DNA of 64,000 nt from NCBI GenBank assembly GCA_036426205.1, contig WSYH01002475.1:22079-86078 (forward strand). Reading direction: 5' to 3'. Made by a program: the position numbers and the translations under genes. The stretch is from Ascaphus truei (lineage: Eukaryota; Chordata; Amphibia; Anura; Ascaphidae). Shown here piece after piece: positions 51,885-63,807 of this stretch; within the stretch, counting starts at the first letter, position 1, and the number at the start of each line of letters is the position of its first letter. Below the pieces are notes generated by a model. That model saw only the letters and a list, made by a program, of their open reading frames with translations, did not search any database and was not told the DNA's origin.

Positions 51885-52740
51885 AATCTAGAGCAGCAGC
51901 GGTATGAATCGCGCCAAAAATAGCATGGAAACGCAGGCAAGGAAAAAAGTATAAATAGCTTTATTCAGACTGTAACAGGGACTTATCCCTGTTTAAATAA
52001 AGCAGCCTTAGAGCTCTGAGAATCCAGCAGAGAGATAGTTAATTGCAGCCACTCAATTAACTAGTCTCTACCTGAACTAATGAGAGCTCTGTAAAAAGCC
52101 TCATGTGAGACACAGGAGAGAGATTCCTTTGCTCACATTTGGGCTGACAGAAGTAGAGCAGGGAACCCTGCCCACAGACACTGTCTTGAACACAAAGGCT
52201 GTGCTGAGATCCAGACACCCAGAGATCTATATTTCCTGGACACAAAGGACCCACGAACCTGCCAGAGACTGACATGGAGGGCCACCTGCTTAAGGTACCT
52301 CCTGAGACTCTGGGGTGATAGCCTGGTAAATGGAATATCCCTCCAGTCCTGCAGATAGGGTCTTGGGCAGTAATTTATCCCTTATAAAGGGTTAGAGGTT
52401 TGTTATTTTTTTGTTTCTGTATGTTTTGCCTGGATAAAGGAACAGGCTCAATAAAGCCAAGATATAAATTTCACTCAAATTGGTCTCCATTATATGTACC
52501 CCTGCACACATCTCTTACACAGACATACACAAAAGTGGTATCAAAAACAAAAATATTTCTCAAGGAGTGCTGTCTCAAGAGAGCATTCCTTAAGAAAGCG
52601 CCACTTAGGTGTGAAATGTGCTTGAGTTTTTTCTTTCTGAGACACTTTTGTGTATGTTCGAATAAAGCTGTTTCACCTGGGTTTCCATGCTATTTTTGAG
52701 GTGATTCACACCGCTGCAGCTCTGGCATTTCTTCCTTGTT
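51885..52740. repeat. Foldback element (~100-bp arms) interrupted by solo LTR I
   Basis: The left arm (51885-51970 plus 52520-52540) contains AAAAATAGCATGGAAAC, AGCTTTATTC and GACATACACAAAAGTG. The right arm (about 52641-52735) contains their reverse complements in mirror order. Removing LTR I restores continuity of the left arm, showing the order of insertion. Confidence 0.75.
51971..52519 (+). mobile_element. Solo LTR I (549 bp, target duplication CAGAC)
   Basis: It starts TGTAACAGGGACTTATCCCT and ends CATCTCTTACA, with CAGAC at 51966-51970 and 52520-52524. It is the same LTR superfamily as J and the 587-bp LTRs, in plus orientation, with GGCTCAATAAAGCC as the poly(A) signal near the 3' end. 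Confidence 0.88.
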
Positions 52741-52940
52741 TATCCCCTTGAACGAATACCTGAGATTGATGGACAGGCTCTTGAGCCAATGGCTGAAAAT
52801 CCAAGGGAGGTTTCATATGATTGCCAGAGGGGAGGGGCAGCAGAGTTAAAGAGTCTCCAGCAGAGCACGAGGAGACAGAACTGCCAAGACCAGGAGAATG
52901 ACGGCCCTGTTCCAGTAAGGTCAGAGTCCAAGATCGGCAC
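52741..52940 (-). other. Gypsy-type remnant, distal part
   Basis: This sequence is continuous with 57632 once the LTR element at 52941-57626 is removed. No clear motif is seen within it. Confidence 0.35.
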
Positions 52941-53527
52941 TGTAGGAGGAACGCGCACAGAGGTATGCAAGGGAGACTTGTTATGGTGAAATTAAATAAG
53001 GCTTTTATTGCGCTTGTTTCCTTAACATCAGAAAACCATCCAAACAAGGGGTCAAACAAAGCTTCTATTCACTTGGGAGTATTTCTAGCGAAACCTATGC
53101 AGTCCACAACTCCCTTTTGATAAGCATGTCTCCCAGCCCCAAACATATATCTTGATATGAGCAGATATACCAAAAGTCTAATAAAGGAAAGTCTTATCTG
53201 TTTCTTGTGGTGGGAGGGAAAGTCTTCTCTGTTCCTGGGTTGCTGCCTTTTTCCTCAGGTTTTGTCAGCATTCAGGTTTAGAGGTGTTTTCCCCTGTGTC
53301 TTGCAAGCAGCTCTGCTATTTCTTCTGGCAGGCTCAAGACATCTGTCCCCATGGCCAGTTTCACAACTTGTGAGATTCAGGAACAATCTCCCTCCCTGTC
53401 TCAAAAGACAGGCTTTTCTAAGAAGCTAATCAAGCAGGTGGTGTCGGATAATTAACTACCAGCAGTTAACCACCACACTGCTGGATTAGAGGCACATTTC
53501 CTGAACAGGGATAACTCCCCTGTTACA
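52941..53527 (-). repeat. 3' LTR of the coiled-coil element
   Basis: 587 bp, TG..CA, nearly identical to 57040-57626. An inverted AATAAAA-type signal (GGCTTTTATT) lies near its plus-strand left end. Confidence 0.9.
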
Positions 53528-53529
53528 TA

Positions 53530-56402
53530 CCTCCCCTGTTTGTGGGAAGCTCGGGCTTGCCACGGCCAAAGCCCATCCTTCCACTCTCATTCTAGATATC
53601 TCTGTGATTTGAATGAGAGTGGATGGAGGAAGAGAACCCTCAGTCCCGCTGGGATCGGAGCCCTTTCTCCAGTTCATTCGTGTCTCCTCCCGAAGGTGCT
53701 GGAGATCAGCACTACTCATTCGCTCGAGGAGGACTTTTTCTAAGTATAGTCTTTTTGCTACGTGCGCGGTCATGGAATTTCCCTCACGTCGGGTGCTTGT
53801 TTTATTGTAGGCAGACTGTATGGCAGCAGTTGCAGTGCATTTAAAAACAGCTCTTTGAGTTTTCCGCTCTTGAAGCTGTCTCTCTGCACTTTTTCCACTT
53901 AATGGAGTTGCTAGTTCAGCCTCTTTGGGATTAAGTTGCAAATCCATATCCACTTCCACAGAATGTCCCATCTTTTCAGCTTCATCAGCTAAGGATTCTT
54001 CTGGTTTTGATTAAGCATGTGTACCTTCTTTTATTGCCTGTTGGGTGGCTGAAAGTTTTGCTAGTGCTTGTTTAGGTGGTTCAAATTTTGCAACCTTGTT
54101 TTTCAGACGAGCGGTATTCCCAGCTCTCACTGTATCCTTGTCTTCATGGTTTTTTGTGGCTGTGGGATACTGACGCTTAGTCAGGGTCAATACTTGTCCT
54201 TGTAGAACTGTAATCTCATCCGCAAGAGATCCCTGTTTTTTGAATGCGTCTTGCAAGTCTCTTCTCAGGGAATTTATCTGCACCCTTTGTTTTCTCTGAG
54301 CTTGCTTCCACATTTTCACTGCATTGTGAAGCACTATGAATTTCTTTGCTCGGGCCACAGTTACTTGTCTCAGTTTCTGGACCTTCTTGTACTCCATTTT
54401 GAACCTGGGTTCTAAGATTGGCCTCTAGCGATGCTTTGGTGAGGCTCAGGGTAGCCTTCAGTTTCTCATGCTGCTTTGCGGGGACATACTGGGTAATCAG
54501 ACATTCCTGCAGCACCTGTATTTCTTTAACAGCCTGCAGATTGTCTTCCTGCAGAGTTCGCTGCTTCTCCTCAGCCATCTGGAGGTGCGTACGCAGACCT
54601 TACAGTTGGTTCTGCAGTCGGTGCTCTGCTTCAAATTTCTCACCTTCCAAAAGTCTATTTATTTCTTTTAGCTCGTGCAGCCTTTCATTCTTTTCCTTTT
54701 CTGTCAAATGAAACATTTCTTCTTCCAGTTCTAAGTTTTCTCTTTTCAATCTTAAATTTTCTCCTTTTTCAGTCTCTGTACTATTCAGGGCCTCCTTGCA
54801 GTCCTCCTTCCATTTACGCACATCTGCTTTGAGAATGACAGTCTCCTGGCGTAAGACTTCCTTCTCTAGGTTGAGGGTCTGAAGCTCCTTCTGAGAGACT
54901 TTGAGATCTGAATTAAGATTGACAATAGTTTCTTTCGAAGGTACAGCTCCTCAGTAATACGGTGTAGTTCCTTTCTGGAAACTTCCAGGTCTGTGCGGCA
55001 GCTGTTGGTCTCATTATGTGAAGCATCCAGTGCTCTGCGGATGTCTGAACCTCTTCTGAGAACATCCACCCTCTGTCCCCTTGGACACTGTTGACCTCCT
55101 GTTGTTGAGGCATTCAGCTCTACGCGAATAGTGTGAACCTCTTGCTGAAAGACTGTCATATGCTTTAGTGCCTCCTCATACTTCCGCTTCAGCTTAGCCA
55201 TCATTTTACCATATTGGCTCTGCTTTCCATCCATGGCGGAAATAGAAGCGTTTGCAGTATCTAGCTCAGTCTTGAGATCGTCCAATTCTGTTCCAGATTC
55301 AGAGTACATTGCGAGCACCGTCTTCTGTAACTCAGCATTATCTTCCCTCTCATGTTTCAATTGTTCCCGGAGTAGATCACAGTCATGCCTGGCAATTTTC
55401 AGGGCGTCTTCAGGGCTGGTCAAGGGATCGTCACTCACTGGTTCCGGCTCCGCTTCCCTGGGATGATTGGTTGAGGATTCCTCACTGTTGGCACCGGACA
55501 GACACTTCTTTGGGGTACACGACTTCTGCCTTGGGCCCTCTGGATTTTTCGATTATTCGCGGGACGAATTCTCCATTTTCACTAGGCTCCAGGACAACTC
55601 GGTCCCCCTTTTTCTCCACAGGATCTGCGGACGTGTCTGTTTCTTCCACGGTAAGTGAAGAACCACTTTTCTTTTTCCACCTTTTTGTTTTGGATGACTC
55701 CGTCCGATCCGGAATACTGGGGTCTCCTTCTTTATTTGATACTTCAGCGGCTTCATTGTATACGCCAGGCTTTTCTTGCAGTTGCTTTAGCTGACAGAAA
55801 TATTTGATGATCTGCTGCTCCCGCTCTTTCTCCTGTCAACCATATTCGTCATCATAGAGAACGGTCTTTTCGGCTTGTGCCGAGTTTAGACACCCCCACC
55901 ATTCTTGGGGTGTTTTGTGGGTGTGACTCGGTACGGGTTCCCCGTAAGAGATGTCTTCCTCTTTATTGGACTGGAATGGCCACTCTTCCGTGGGGAAGGG
56001 TTCATTACAGGAATGCTGCATCTTGTCCTCCATTTTGGGGCTCTCAGGTGTAATTTTCTTCCTGACCTCAGGAGGCGCTATTGCAGCTGTTACCACTGTA
56101 TTTGCTAGAACCCCCAATTGTGGTAGTCCTACAGGTGGGCATATTTTGCTTGTAGAGGTCGTAGCTCTCACAGCCATCTCTGTAGATTTTTCTTTTTCTT
56201 GGGTAAGTTTTACAATATCAGCAGTACTGTGCATGCATTCTCTCTCTTTAGGTATACTGGATGTGCAATTGCTAGGAAAAAAACTTCTATTTGCTTTACA
56301 CCATTTACTTGCTAGGTTATCTCTCATTAGGTATACTGGATGTGCAGTTGCTAGGTAAAAACTTCTGTTTACTTGCTTTGCAATACCCTCCGCTTCAGCC
56401 AA
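53530..56402 (-). pseudogene. Coiled-coil protein ORF of LTR element, decayed
   Basis: A start at MAEAEGIAKQVNRSFY (56402) gives a ~180-residue non-helical N-terminus rich in Pro/Ser/Glu. After stops and frameshifts, long Glu/Lys/Leu/Gln-rich segments follow: ALKIARHDCDLLREQLKHER, DDLKTELDTANASISAMDGK, YGKMMAKLKRKYEEALKHMT, LRLKRENLELEEEMFHLTEK, NDVLQ-like QAVKEIQVLQECLI and TLSLTKASLEANLRTQVQNG. Heptad spacing is clear, implying a very long coiled coil, like golgin or myosin-tail proteins. At least six frame breaks make it inactive. Whether it derives from a Gag or a captured host gene is unknown. Confidence 0.7.
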
Positions 56403-57019
56403 ATAATGTGGTTTTCTGCTTGAGTTCAGTATTGTTCAGTCTCAACTTTGGGTATTATGGCATTCACTCTTCACACTTTGGGATACCTTTTACACAGCTC
56501 AGCAATTCCTTTTTCCCCAGTCGGGCAATTTTACCCTCAGCACTTGTTTACTGAAAATTCCCCTGCTTCAGCACAGTCTTGCATCAATTTTCACACTTTT
56601 CTGCATATACTCCATTCACAACTGGTAGTCCTATGCGGTGTGGCAGCCTTTACTTGCAGAATCAGTACCGCTCGCGTGTCACCATCTGTATTCACTGCTT
56701 CAGCAAAACATTGGAAAACAACAAACGCCTATCCCTTTTAAGGGCTAACTTACTTCTTGAACCCTGACTACAGCTGGAAGGAAAACCCTCTATTTCAATG
56801 ACCATATTACACTTTATTTGTGATAGGCAAATAAGGTTTACCTGCTTCAGCACGGTCTCTCTCTCTCCTCTTGGAATCGGGGAAAAGAGTTCCTTTAACT
56901 CTGGTCTCTGCTGCATGAGAATCTTTGTTTATGTTGCTCAGGCTGTTTGAAGGGAAAAAGCACAAAAAAAATTTCACTGGCAAACTCCGGGCCCCTTTTA
57001 ACTTCAAGGACCACCACTC

Positions 57020-57039
57020 ATCCCACTTCTGACACCATA
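57020..57039 (-). promoter_or_regulatory. Primer-binding site of the coiled-coil element
   Basis: Minus strand TGGTGTCAGAAGTGGGATG, two bases inside the 5' LTR. A related TGATGTCAGAATGGGATAG lies next to LTR K at about 58196-58216, so both elements likely used the same tRNA. Confidence 0.7.
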
Positions 57040-57626
57040 TGTAGGAGGAACGCGCACAGATGTATGCAAGGGAGACTTGTTATGGTGAAATTAAATAAGA
57101 CTTTTATTGCGCCTGTTTCCTTAACATCAGAAAACCATCCAAACAAGGGGTCAAACAAAGCTTCTATTCACTTGGGAGTATTTCTAGCGAAACCTATGCA
57201 GTCCACAATTCCCTTTTGATAAGCATGTCTCCCAGCCCCAAACATATATCTTGATATGAGCAGATATACCAAATGTCTAAAAAAGGAAAGTCTTATCTGT
57301 TTCTTATAGTGGGAGGGAAAGTCTTTTCTGTTCCTGGGTTGCTGCCTTTTTCCTTAGGTTTTGTCAGCATTCAGGTTTAGAGGTGTTTTCCCCTGTGTCT
57401 TGCAAGCAGCTCTGTTATTTCTTCTGGCAGGCTCAAGACATCTGTCCCCATGGCCAGTCTCACAACTTGTGAGACTCAGGAACAATCTCCCTCCCTGTCT
57501 CAAAAGACAGGCTTTTCTAAGAAGCTAATCAGGCAGGTGGTGTCGGATAATTAACTACCAGCAGTTAACCACCACACTGCTGGATTAGAAGCACATTTCC
57601 TGAACAGGGATAACTCCCCTGTTACA
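57040..57626 (-). repeat. 5' LTR of the coiled-coil element
   Basis: 587 bp, with the same ends as 52941-53527 and only scattered substitutions between the two copies. Confidence 0.9.
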
Positions 57627-57631
57627 GGCAC

Positions 57632-58190
57632 GTAAGCAGAACTATTTCAGCTCTTCTGACATCGGGGCAGTCACGGATAGAACAGTCACGGATCCCGAAG
57701 TTACAGCTGCTCCTGCTCTGGAAGTCGTGAGTAAACCCCAAGGGAATCCCACTAGTAAATACCCTAGTACCTTTGATTACACATACCATGTTTTTTTCCG
57801 AAGTGTTTGATAAGAAGCAGGCCTGCAACGTTTAACCCAACACACCTGCTGACAATTGCCTATGTTGCCTGAGCCTCACTAATCCGATAAGGGACCAGCC
57901 TTGCCCACTGGTCCTGAGGCCTCTATGGCTACCCACTCAAATGTGATTAAGAAGGTTTCAACATTGGCATTTGGTATCCTTTTGGTCAGCTGAGCCTTTT
58001 CCAGGTTACTCCTGGATCTGCAGTAGAACCTGCTGTGGGGTGGTCATTACCTGCATACATTCTTGCTGCTGTCTTTATAACCGAGTCTGGTGTTTTTGCT
58101 GTGACCGGGAAGCAGCCTGCTGCTGTTTCTGCAAGGCTATGGGTGGCAAAAATGAATCCATGTTGCCCTTACTGAACGGTTATATCAGAG
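57632..58190 (-). pseudogene. Gypsy-type Gag remnant, interrupted by the coiled-coil element
   Basis: Minus strand from about 58165: MDSFLPPIALQKQQQAASRS, then Gln-rich sequence, then VETFLITFEWVAIEA and after a frame change LVPYRISEAQA, which match the Gypsy Gag pattern (FL.TFE.VA ... L.PYL.GEAQA). Frameshifts and stops are numerous. The coiled-coil element inserted at 57631 in this remnant. Confidence 0.6.
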
Positions 58191-58218
58191 GTTGCCTCTA
58201 TCCCATTCTGACATCAAC

Positions 58219-58511
58219 TGCAGTGTGGAATATGGAAAAGCAGGACTCAGGAAATCGGATGAACCCAAAGCTTTGCTTTTATTAAGCAAGAGTAGTTCAC
58301 AACAGAAATGTATTCCTTTAGTAAAAAGAGAATGTTAAGGAAATAGTCTTAAACATACTGTATGCACCAATCTCTCCTGGAAGTGATATACTCATCTCTT
58401 GTACAGTATGATTACACATCCACTCAGGTTCTGCCAGATTCTGGCAGTCTCAGTAGTTCGAAGCAACAGGACCAAGATCTCAGTCTGTGAGCAGGAACCT
58501 GAACTGTTACA
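58219..58511 (-). mobile_element. LTR K, 5' LTR of the Gypsy remnant
   Basis: It starts TGCAGTGTGG and ends CTGAACTGTTACA on the plus strand, with GCTTTGCTTTTATT as an inverted poly(A)-type signal. A primer-binding-site-like TGATGTCAGAATGGGATAG and a Gag start lie immediately inside it on the minus strand. Confidence 0.6.
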
Positions 58512-58968
58512 AGAGAGTCTAGCAAATTATGTGTTTTAACTCAATATTCTCCCTTTTGGGATATCAAATTATTGTAGTTGATTTGTTATTTCATAAACCA
58601 GACTTGTTTCATGTTCATCAACACTGCTTTTTTTTTGCCATACCTGTTTAATTGTTACCCATTTCAATGGCCACATGCGCGTGTGAAGAGGTCTCTCTTT
58701 CCTTGGACAATATTACATTTATAGTAAATTCAGAGTGAGGAACTGTCTGGGGGTCGTTTATCAAAGCCTCCATGTTGCAAAACGAGTGCAAAAAAACTGT
58801 ACCCAATTTAGCAAGGAAAAAAGTTCACATTGAAAGAAATTAGATTTTTCTCTTTCATAAATCGGGTGCAGTATAGTTGCCCCAGTTTTGCATCTGGGGA
58901 ACATAAATACACCCCCTTTGTGTATTTGAAAGGATATTTTATCTTCCATTAAGATTTTGTGTACCAAA
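58512..58968. other. AT-rich spacer
   Basis: No gene. GTCGTTTATCAAAGCCTCC near 58754 and the mirrored TTTCATAAATCGGG near 58853 suggest a decayed short inverted-repeat element. Confidence 0.45.
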
Positions 58969-58972
58969 CATC

Positions 58973-60723
58973 TGTAGCCCCGAGGTAAATTTAAACTCCC
59001 TGACCTCTCTCCGCGAGTGCCGTGGGGTCGCGGGTGCCGCCGGAGGCAGCGGTGGACCCGCCGGCACTTCGCGAGGGTGGGGGCCAGTGCAGGGAGTAGC
59101 GCGTTGTCCTGCGGTGGAAGCTGGTTGCCGGGGACGCGATCGGGCCGTCGCTAGGGCCGCGATCGCGTTGCCACGGGCTCGGCGGCTGGAGGAGAGTGCG
59201 CCGCCATTGCGCGTTAGTTCGCGCATGCGCAGGAGGCGGCAAGCGCGCGATAGGACTCCAGGGATAGGGAGAGATCGCGCGAGAGTAGGGAAGTGTAGAG
59301 GGAGATTGAGGCGGCCATTAGGGGTTCGCGCATGCGCAGGGCAAGTGCGCACGCGGCCCCAATGCTTTAGGCAGCCCCCTGGGAACTACAATTCCCAGGA
59401 GGCTTAGGGAGACAGAGGTCAGGTGCTCCCTTGCGGCCAATAGGGCTGGAGGAAGCTCAGCCCGGGAATATAGATACATTTCCCGGGCTTTGCAGAGACA
59501 GTCAGGAAGAGGCAGAGGAAGGAGTAGGAAGGGTGCAGGGAGCGCGTGGCTCCGGCACCAGGTAAGGGTTCTCCTTAGGTCCCCAGGCAGGCCCCAATTC
59601 CCGGTAAGGGCAGGGGGTAACTGAAAAGGGACGGCCCTAGCTAAGGAGGTGACCCTTAGGTGTGGAAGGTGCAGTTTGGCAGTGCCACAGCGGATAGGGC
59701 TGTGCGCACTGGCAAATAGGCACAGCGTGAGTGCAGTGGATTTGCTGCGGGTTCCAGTGAATGGTGTGTATCATTCAGGTGGCTGTGTGTGCGTGCAGCT
59801 GTGGGTGTGTGTTGCTGCATGTGCTGGGCGCAGTGTGTGCAGCGTGGGTGGATCCCTGCAGGCTGACAGTGTGAGCTGTGTGTTGGCTGCAGGTGCTTTA
59901 GGAGTATCTAGTGAGTTAGAGTTACAGATAGGACTAGGTAGCTAGGGGAGGGGGCAGGTTATTGTTCCACAGGCCCTAGGAGTTTTCCCCAAGCCATCCC
60001 AGGTTGCGGTTCATCAGGGACTGGCCCTAGGTTAGGGTTCCTGTCCTGATAGGGTTAGTTAGGGATAGCGGCGGTTGCTGTTCCCGTGCGACGGTGGTGT
60101 GACCGAGAGACGGTTGAGTTCCCGTGGAGCGGTGGGACCCTCATTGGGGTCTACCGGCAGAAGTACCTGGATAGGATCAGACGGACGTCTGACCCTTTTA
60201 GAAGTGTGTTGCGGTCCCGAGCATCGGAGTGCTCGGAAGGTACTTCTGTATATAAGTGCACCAACTGGGCCCTAGCTTAATTTAGTGACTGCGCAGTCAC
60301 CCACGACCTCTGTAGGATTACGGGACATTGAGTGTGGGGGATCACAGGACACTGGGTGGGAACACCAGACATTGGGCTGAGGTGATGCGGATAGAGCATC
60401 AGGTTATGTTATGTTATGTTTTGTGATGTGTGACATGTCGTGTTAGTAAAGTGTTAGTATTTTATCTATGAGTGTTATTGTATTTCTTACCCAGGGCTAT
60501 CTTTCATAACGGGGATCCTGGGTAAGTGGAGGCGCTGCACCAGGTAATGGTAAGGGTTTCCCCAGGCTCCCAGCTAGCGGAGGCTCAGATCTCCTGGAGC
60601 CACAGGTGTTATGCAGTACTAGTAGTCCCTTAGAGCAGGTGTGTTGCAGGGAAAGGAACCGGTTAGACCACGAGGGGCCAATGTGAGATTGGGTGGGTCG
60701 GCCGGTTCACAAAAAGGGCTACA
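58973..60723 (+). mobile_element. Solo LTR E (1751 bp, target duplication CATC)
   Basis: It starts TGTAGCCCCGAGG and ends AAAAAGGGCTACA, with CATC at 58969-58972 and 60724-60727. It is plus-oriented relative to LTRs A-C and shares their end block (GTGGAGGCGCTGCACCAGGT, GCGGAGGCTCAGATCTCCTG). The 5' half is CpG-dense, with NRF1-like sites (59220-59231, 59327-59338), YY1-like CGCCATT/GGCCATT and ACTACAATTCCCAGGAGGC (59385-59403), a near-perfect ZNF143 box. Frames through it are not genes. Confidence 0.9.
59385..59403 (+). promoter_or_regulatory. ZNF143/Staf-type box in LTR E
   Basis: ACTACAATTCCCAGGAGGC matches the known ACTACAATTCCCAG core without mismatch. It is placed ~50 bp after the second NRF1-like site, as in LTRs F1 and F2. 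Confidence 0.65.
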
Positions 60724-60727
60724 CATC

Positions 60728-62553
60728 TATCATGCAACATGTTTCCCTATTCTCACCTCTGGAAAGCGATTACATGACGTCTAGGGCTGGAGGAGTCGTG
60801 GCTATTGACGTAGCCGGACCCTCAGGCGCTGAAGGGGTTGAATTACACTGTCTCACAAATTGATACCGACAGTAAAGTATACTATTAATGGTAATGCTAG
60901 TATTGGAAAAACATAGTAAAATGAGAATTAACAAAGGCTAGCTGGCCAGCGGCCAATACATTTAATACATTTTGACATCTAGTCTCGAGATCTCAGAAAC
61001 ATCATGTTAATTTTACGATAGCATGAATGAGCTCATATATAGCCATTGTTTTTGCATATCATTATCTCACTTAATTGGGCTTGAGCTCGGGGAAAATAAT
61101 GTCCATCTTGTTTAGGGTAACGTCATATTATTTTTCCTGATTTAACAGGGCTTAGTGACTCTGAGCCATAGAATGCTACAGCGATTGCTATGATTACTAG
61201 TGAAAGGTAGGATTAAGGTGGGTATCATGTATTGCTTCTTTAAAGGATATGCAATGAATTTAATTGTTACATTCTCCAATATGTAAATATTTAAAAGCAC
61301 AAATAGTAGGATATGGCATACCCTGAAAATGGAGTGTATCCATTAAATCCCATACATTTGCTCAGGTGTGGGAACCATGGTTGTCACAGGAGGGTGGCAG
61401 GGGCCTGGACCCAGAGCTACTGTAGCAATGCTGTAAAAATTGTTCGGATGCTTCAGAGGAGATAGGAAAAGCACGAGACGCTGAGATGTAATTCTGTGAA
61501 TACTGTGATAATTCCCCCCAATCCTCACCCCATTTTAGTTGCTCTGTTCTATCCCTTATGGTTGCCCCCCTCACCCCCCCCCCTCCATCCCATGAGAGAC
61601 TGACGTATGCGATTTTTATACAACACATCAAATATGTATGTTCAGTAAGTTGTGCTACCTATGTGAATAAACGAATGCCGATGTACTGTAATGTGTAAAA
61701 ATTCCCCCTACCCTTTTTCCCTTCTGTACCCCAATTTTACAATAAAAAAATCTATGTTAAAGCACAAATAAAGAAAAGACATGATAAAAATAACTGACTT
61801 TTTATTGCATTATTTTTAATGTAAACTAGATGATATTTTGCTTATGTAAATTACCAATTAGGGAATACAAAAGGATTTAATTACGGAAATGTTCTCAATC
61901 TTTACAAGAGCTTCTCAAATTTAGAAGTCTTAATTTCATAACATCAATACAGATGAGATGTTACTGTACATTGATTTTCTTTTTTACAGGATGCTGTATG
62001 AAGTAAATCAGATCTTTTCAGTGTAAAATATCAGTCAAAGTAAGGTTAACGTCTCAAGGAAATAGCTGATATTTGAACTGCAAATCAGTCATGTTACAAA
62101 AATTGGAAACTAACGACATCATAATCTCAAGGCAAAACAACAGGCTATACCAATGTAATGGATCTTAAGAAAAATAAAGATGGGATCTTAGAGAATGATT
62201 AATGAAATATTTAATATTTTACTGACATTCGAATGACAGAAAACAAGTGCTGTCATTATGGTAGCATTGTAAAAATAAATGCAATCATTTATGTAAAATG
62301 AAGATGTGATTATGTTTTTGTTTGTTTGGATTTTTTTAATTCAACTTCTAGCCTGTTTTGTAAGAACTTTAAAAGATTTAGCTACAGGTTCAAATGATGG
62401 GACATCGTGGCAATTATATTATGAGAATAGGGGGCTCCTTGTGATATCAAAATTCCTGATACACCGCCCCAACTCATTAGCAATGCTACAATGATAGGTG
62501 TACTAATAAGAAATTTCTTCTTGATTATAATGTGCACATACATATTATGCATC
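60728..62553. other. Intergenic, no gene recognised
   Basis: AT-rich with a short C-run near 61570. Only unsupported short frames. Confidence 0.5.
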
Positions 62554-63235
62554 TGTGGCAGGGTCTCCCTCTGGGCTCCCCTTACCTCCGCTGTGGGCGG
62601 GAGTATTGCAGGGGCGCGCGGTGGTGGCCAGTGGGGGAGTGCACTTGCACCCGAAGAGCGCCGGTGCTGCGGGGAGGGCTGCGGGCAGTAGCGGTTGGTG
62701 ACAGACTCGCCGAAGGCTCCAGCAGCTCCTTCTGCATGGTGCCGCCATATTGGATCATATTGCACATGTGCGAGGTGCTGGGCATGCGTATTGATAGGAG
62801 CGTGATTCCATTGTTCTTCCAGTCGGCGTTCCCGGGTGCTGGAGCACCCGGCTGGTACCTACATCACTAAGTGCACAACAAAGTAACACCCACCATAGTG
62901 GCAGCGCTGACCACATATAGGGGTGGGGTTTAGAATATTGTGGACACCAGGGTGGTTGGGTGCCCGAGGGCTCCATCAGGTACTGTGGAAACGGTTTGGG
63001 GTAACACGGTGGTGGGAAAAGGCCATGCAAGCCTGTATGGTTAGCTGTAACCAGTAGTATTATTGTTATCATTCTTTGTCATTGCATATATGCCCAACAG
63101 TAAAGTGCTATAGTTTTATTGCATCATTGTGTGTTGTACATATATTGTCCTGCACAGGGTTATCCCGCATAGTTGGGATCCCTCGCAGGTGGAGGCACTG
63201 TCACATATCGAATCAGGTACACCATAGGCTCCCCA
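62554..63235 (+). mobile_element. LTR G, 3' end unclear
   Basis: It starts TGTGGCAGGGTCTCCC...CTTACCTCCGC, as in F2, and includes GTGCCGCCATATTGGATC (YY1-like, about 62739) and GGTTATCCCGC...GGGATCCCTCGCAGGTGGAGG near 63160-63195, the conserved end block. The expected CTACA end was not found; it is probably truncated near 63235. Confidence 0.65.
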
Positions 63236-63807
63236 CACTGTATCAGCATAAACAACTGCCAGATAAGTATACCGCCGGTACGGATGATACTTATGGACCT
63301 CATATGTCATAATTGGGACTCGTGTTCAACGAGCAGTGTATAATTTAGACGCACATGTGATCTTGACGCAAATGATTGATTATTGACATCAGCATTGGAT
63401 GTAATTACATCTCTCATTGTGATCCCAATGAACTGCATGATTCTGGGCCTTTACAATTCTTGCTTCCCAGTGTTTATATCTATTGTGTACATACTGTGTA
63501 CATTTACACCACATTTGGGTACTCACCTCTAGATGTGAATATCTGCTGTACTTACTTTGGTACTTACCAGCACATGTATATATTTGTGGTATTGTACACT
63601 CTAGGTGTAAGCATACTATGCTGCAGTGTTAAACATGGTAAATATTGTGACTTTATACAGTAAATACCTAGTATTTTGGATCCATTATAGGACACAATAA
63701 TCTAGTAGATGTAGGTACTCTAAGTTTAAATGAACAAACAAATACTTGCCTAGGCAAGTGCATAAAGACCCCTATAGTACCAGCACTCACTCAAGTAACG
63801 TATAGTG
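63236..63807. other. No gene recognised
   Basis: Mixed AT-rich sequence; nothing supported. Confidence 0.5.

Larger units (their letters stand above)
52941..57626 (-). mobile_element. Complete LTR element carrying a coiled-coil gene (target duplication GGCAC)
   Basis: Two LTRs of 587 bp each (52941-53527 and 57040-57626), nearly identical, begin TGTAGGAGGAAC and end CCCCTGTTACA, with GGCAC at 52936-52940 and 57627-57631. On the minus strand, TATGGTGTCAGAAGTGGGATG directly follows the 5' LTR (57040-57626) and fits a primer-binding site. CAAACAGGGGAGGTA precedes the 3' LTR as a polypurine tract. The 3.5-kb interior encodes only a decayed coiled-coil protein; no protease, RT or integrase motif was found, so the element must have been mobilised in trans. 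Confidence 0.88.

Noticed and set aside
53540..56740. Plus-strand Ser/Phe/Leu-rich frames across the coiled-coil element
   Set aside because: They are antisense shadows of the Glu/Lys-rich minus-strand coiled-coil frames.
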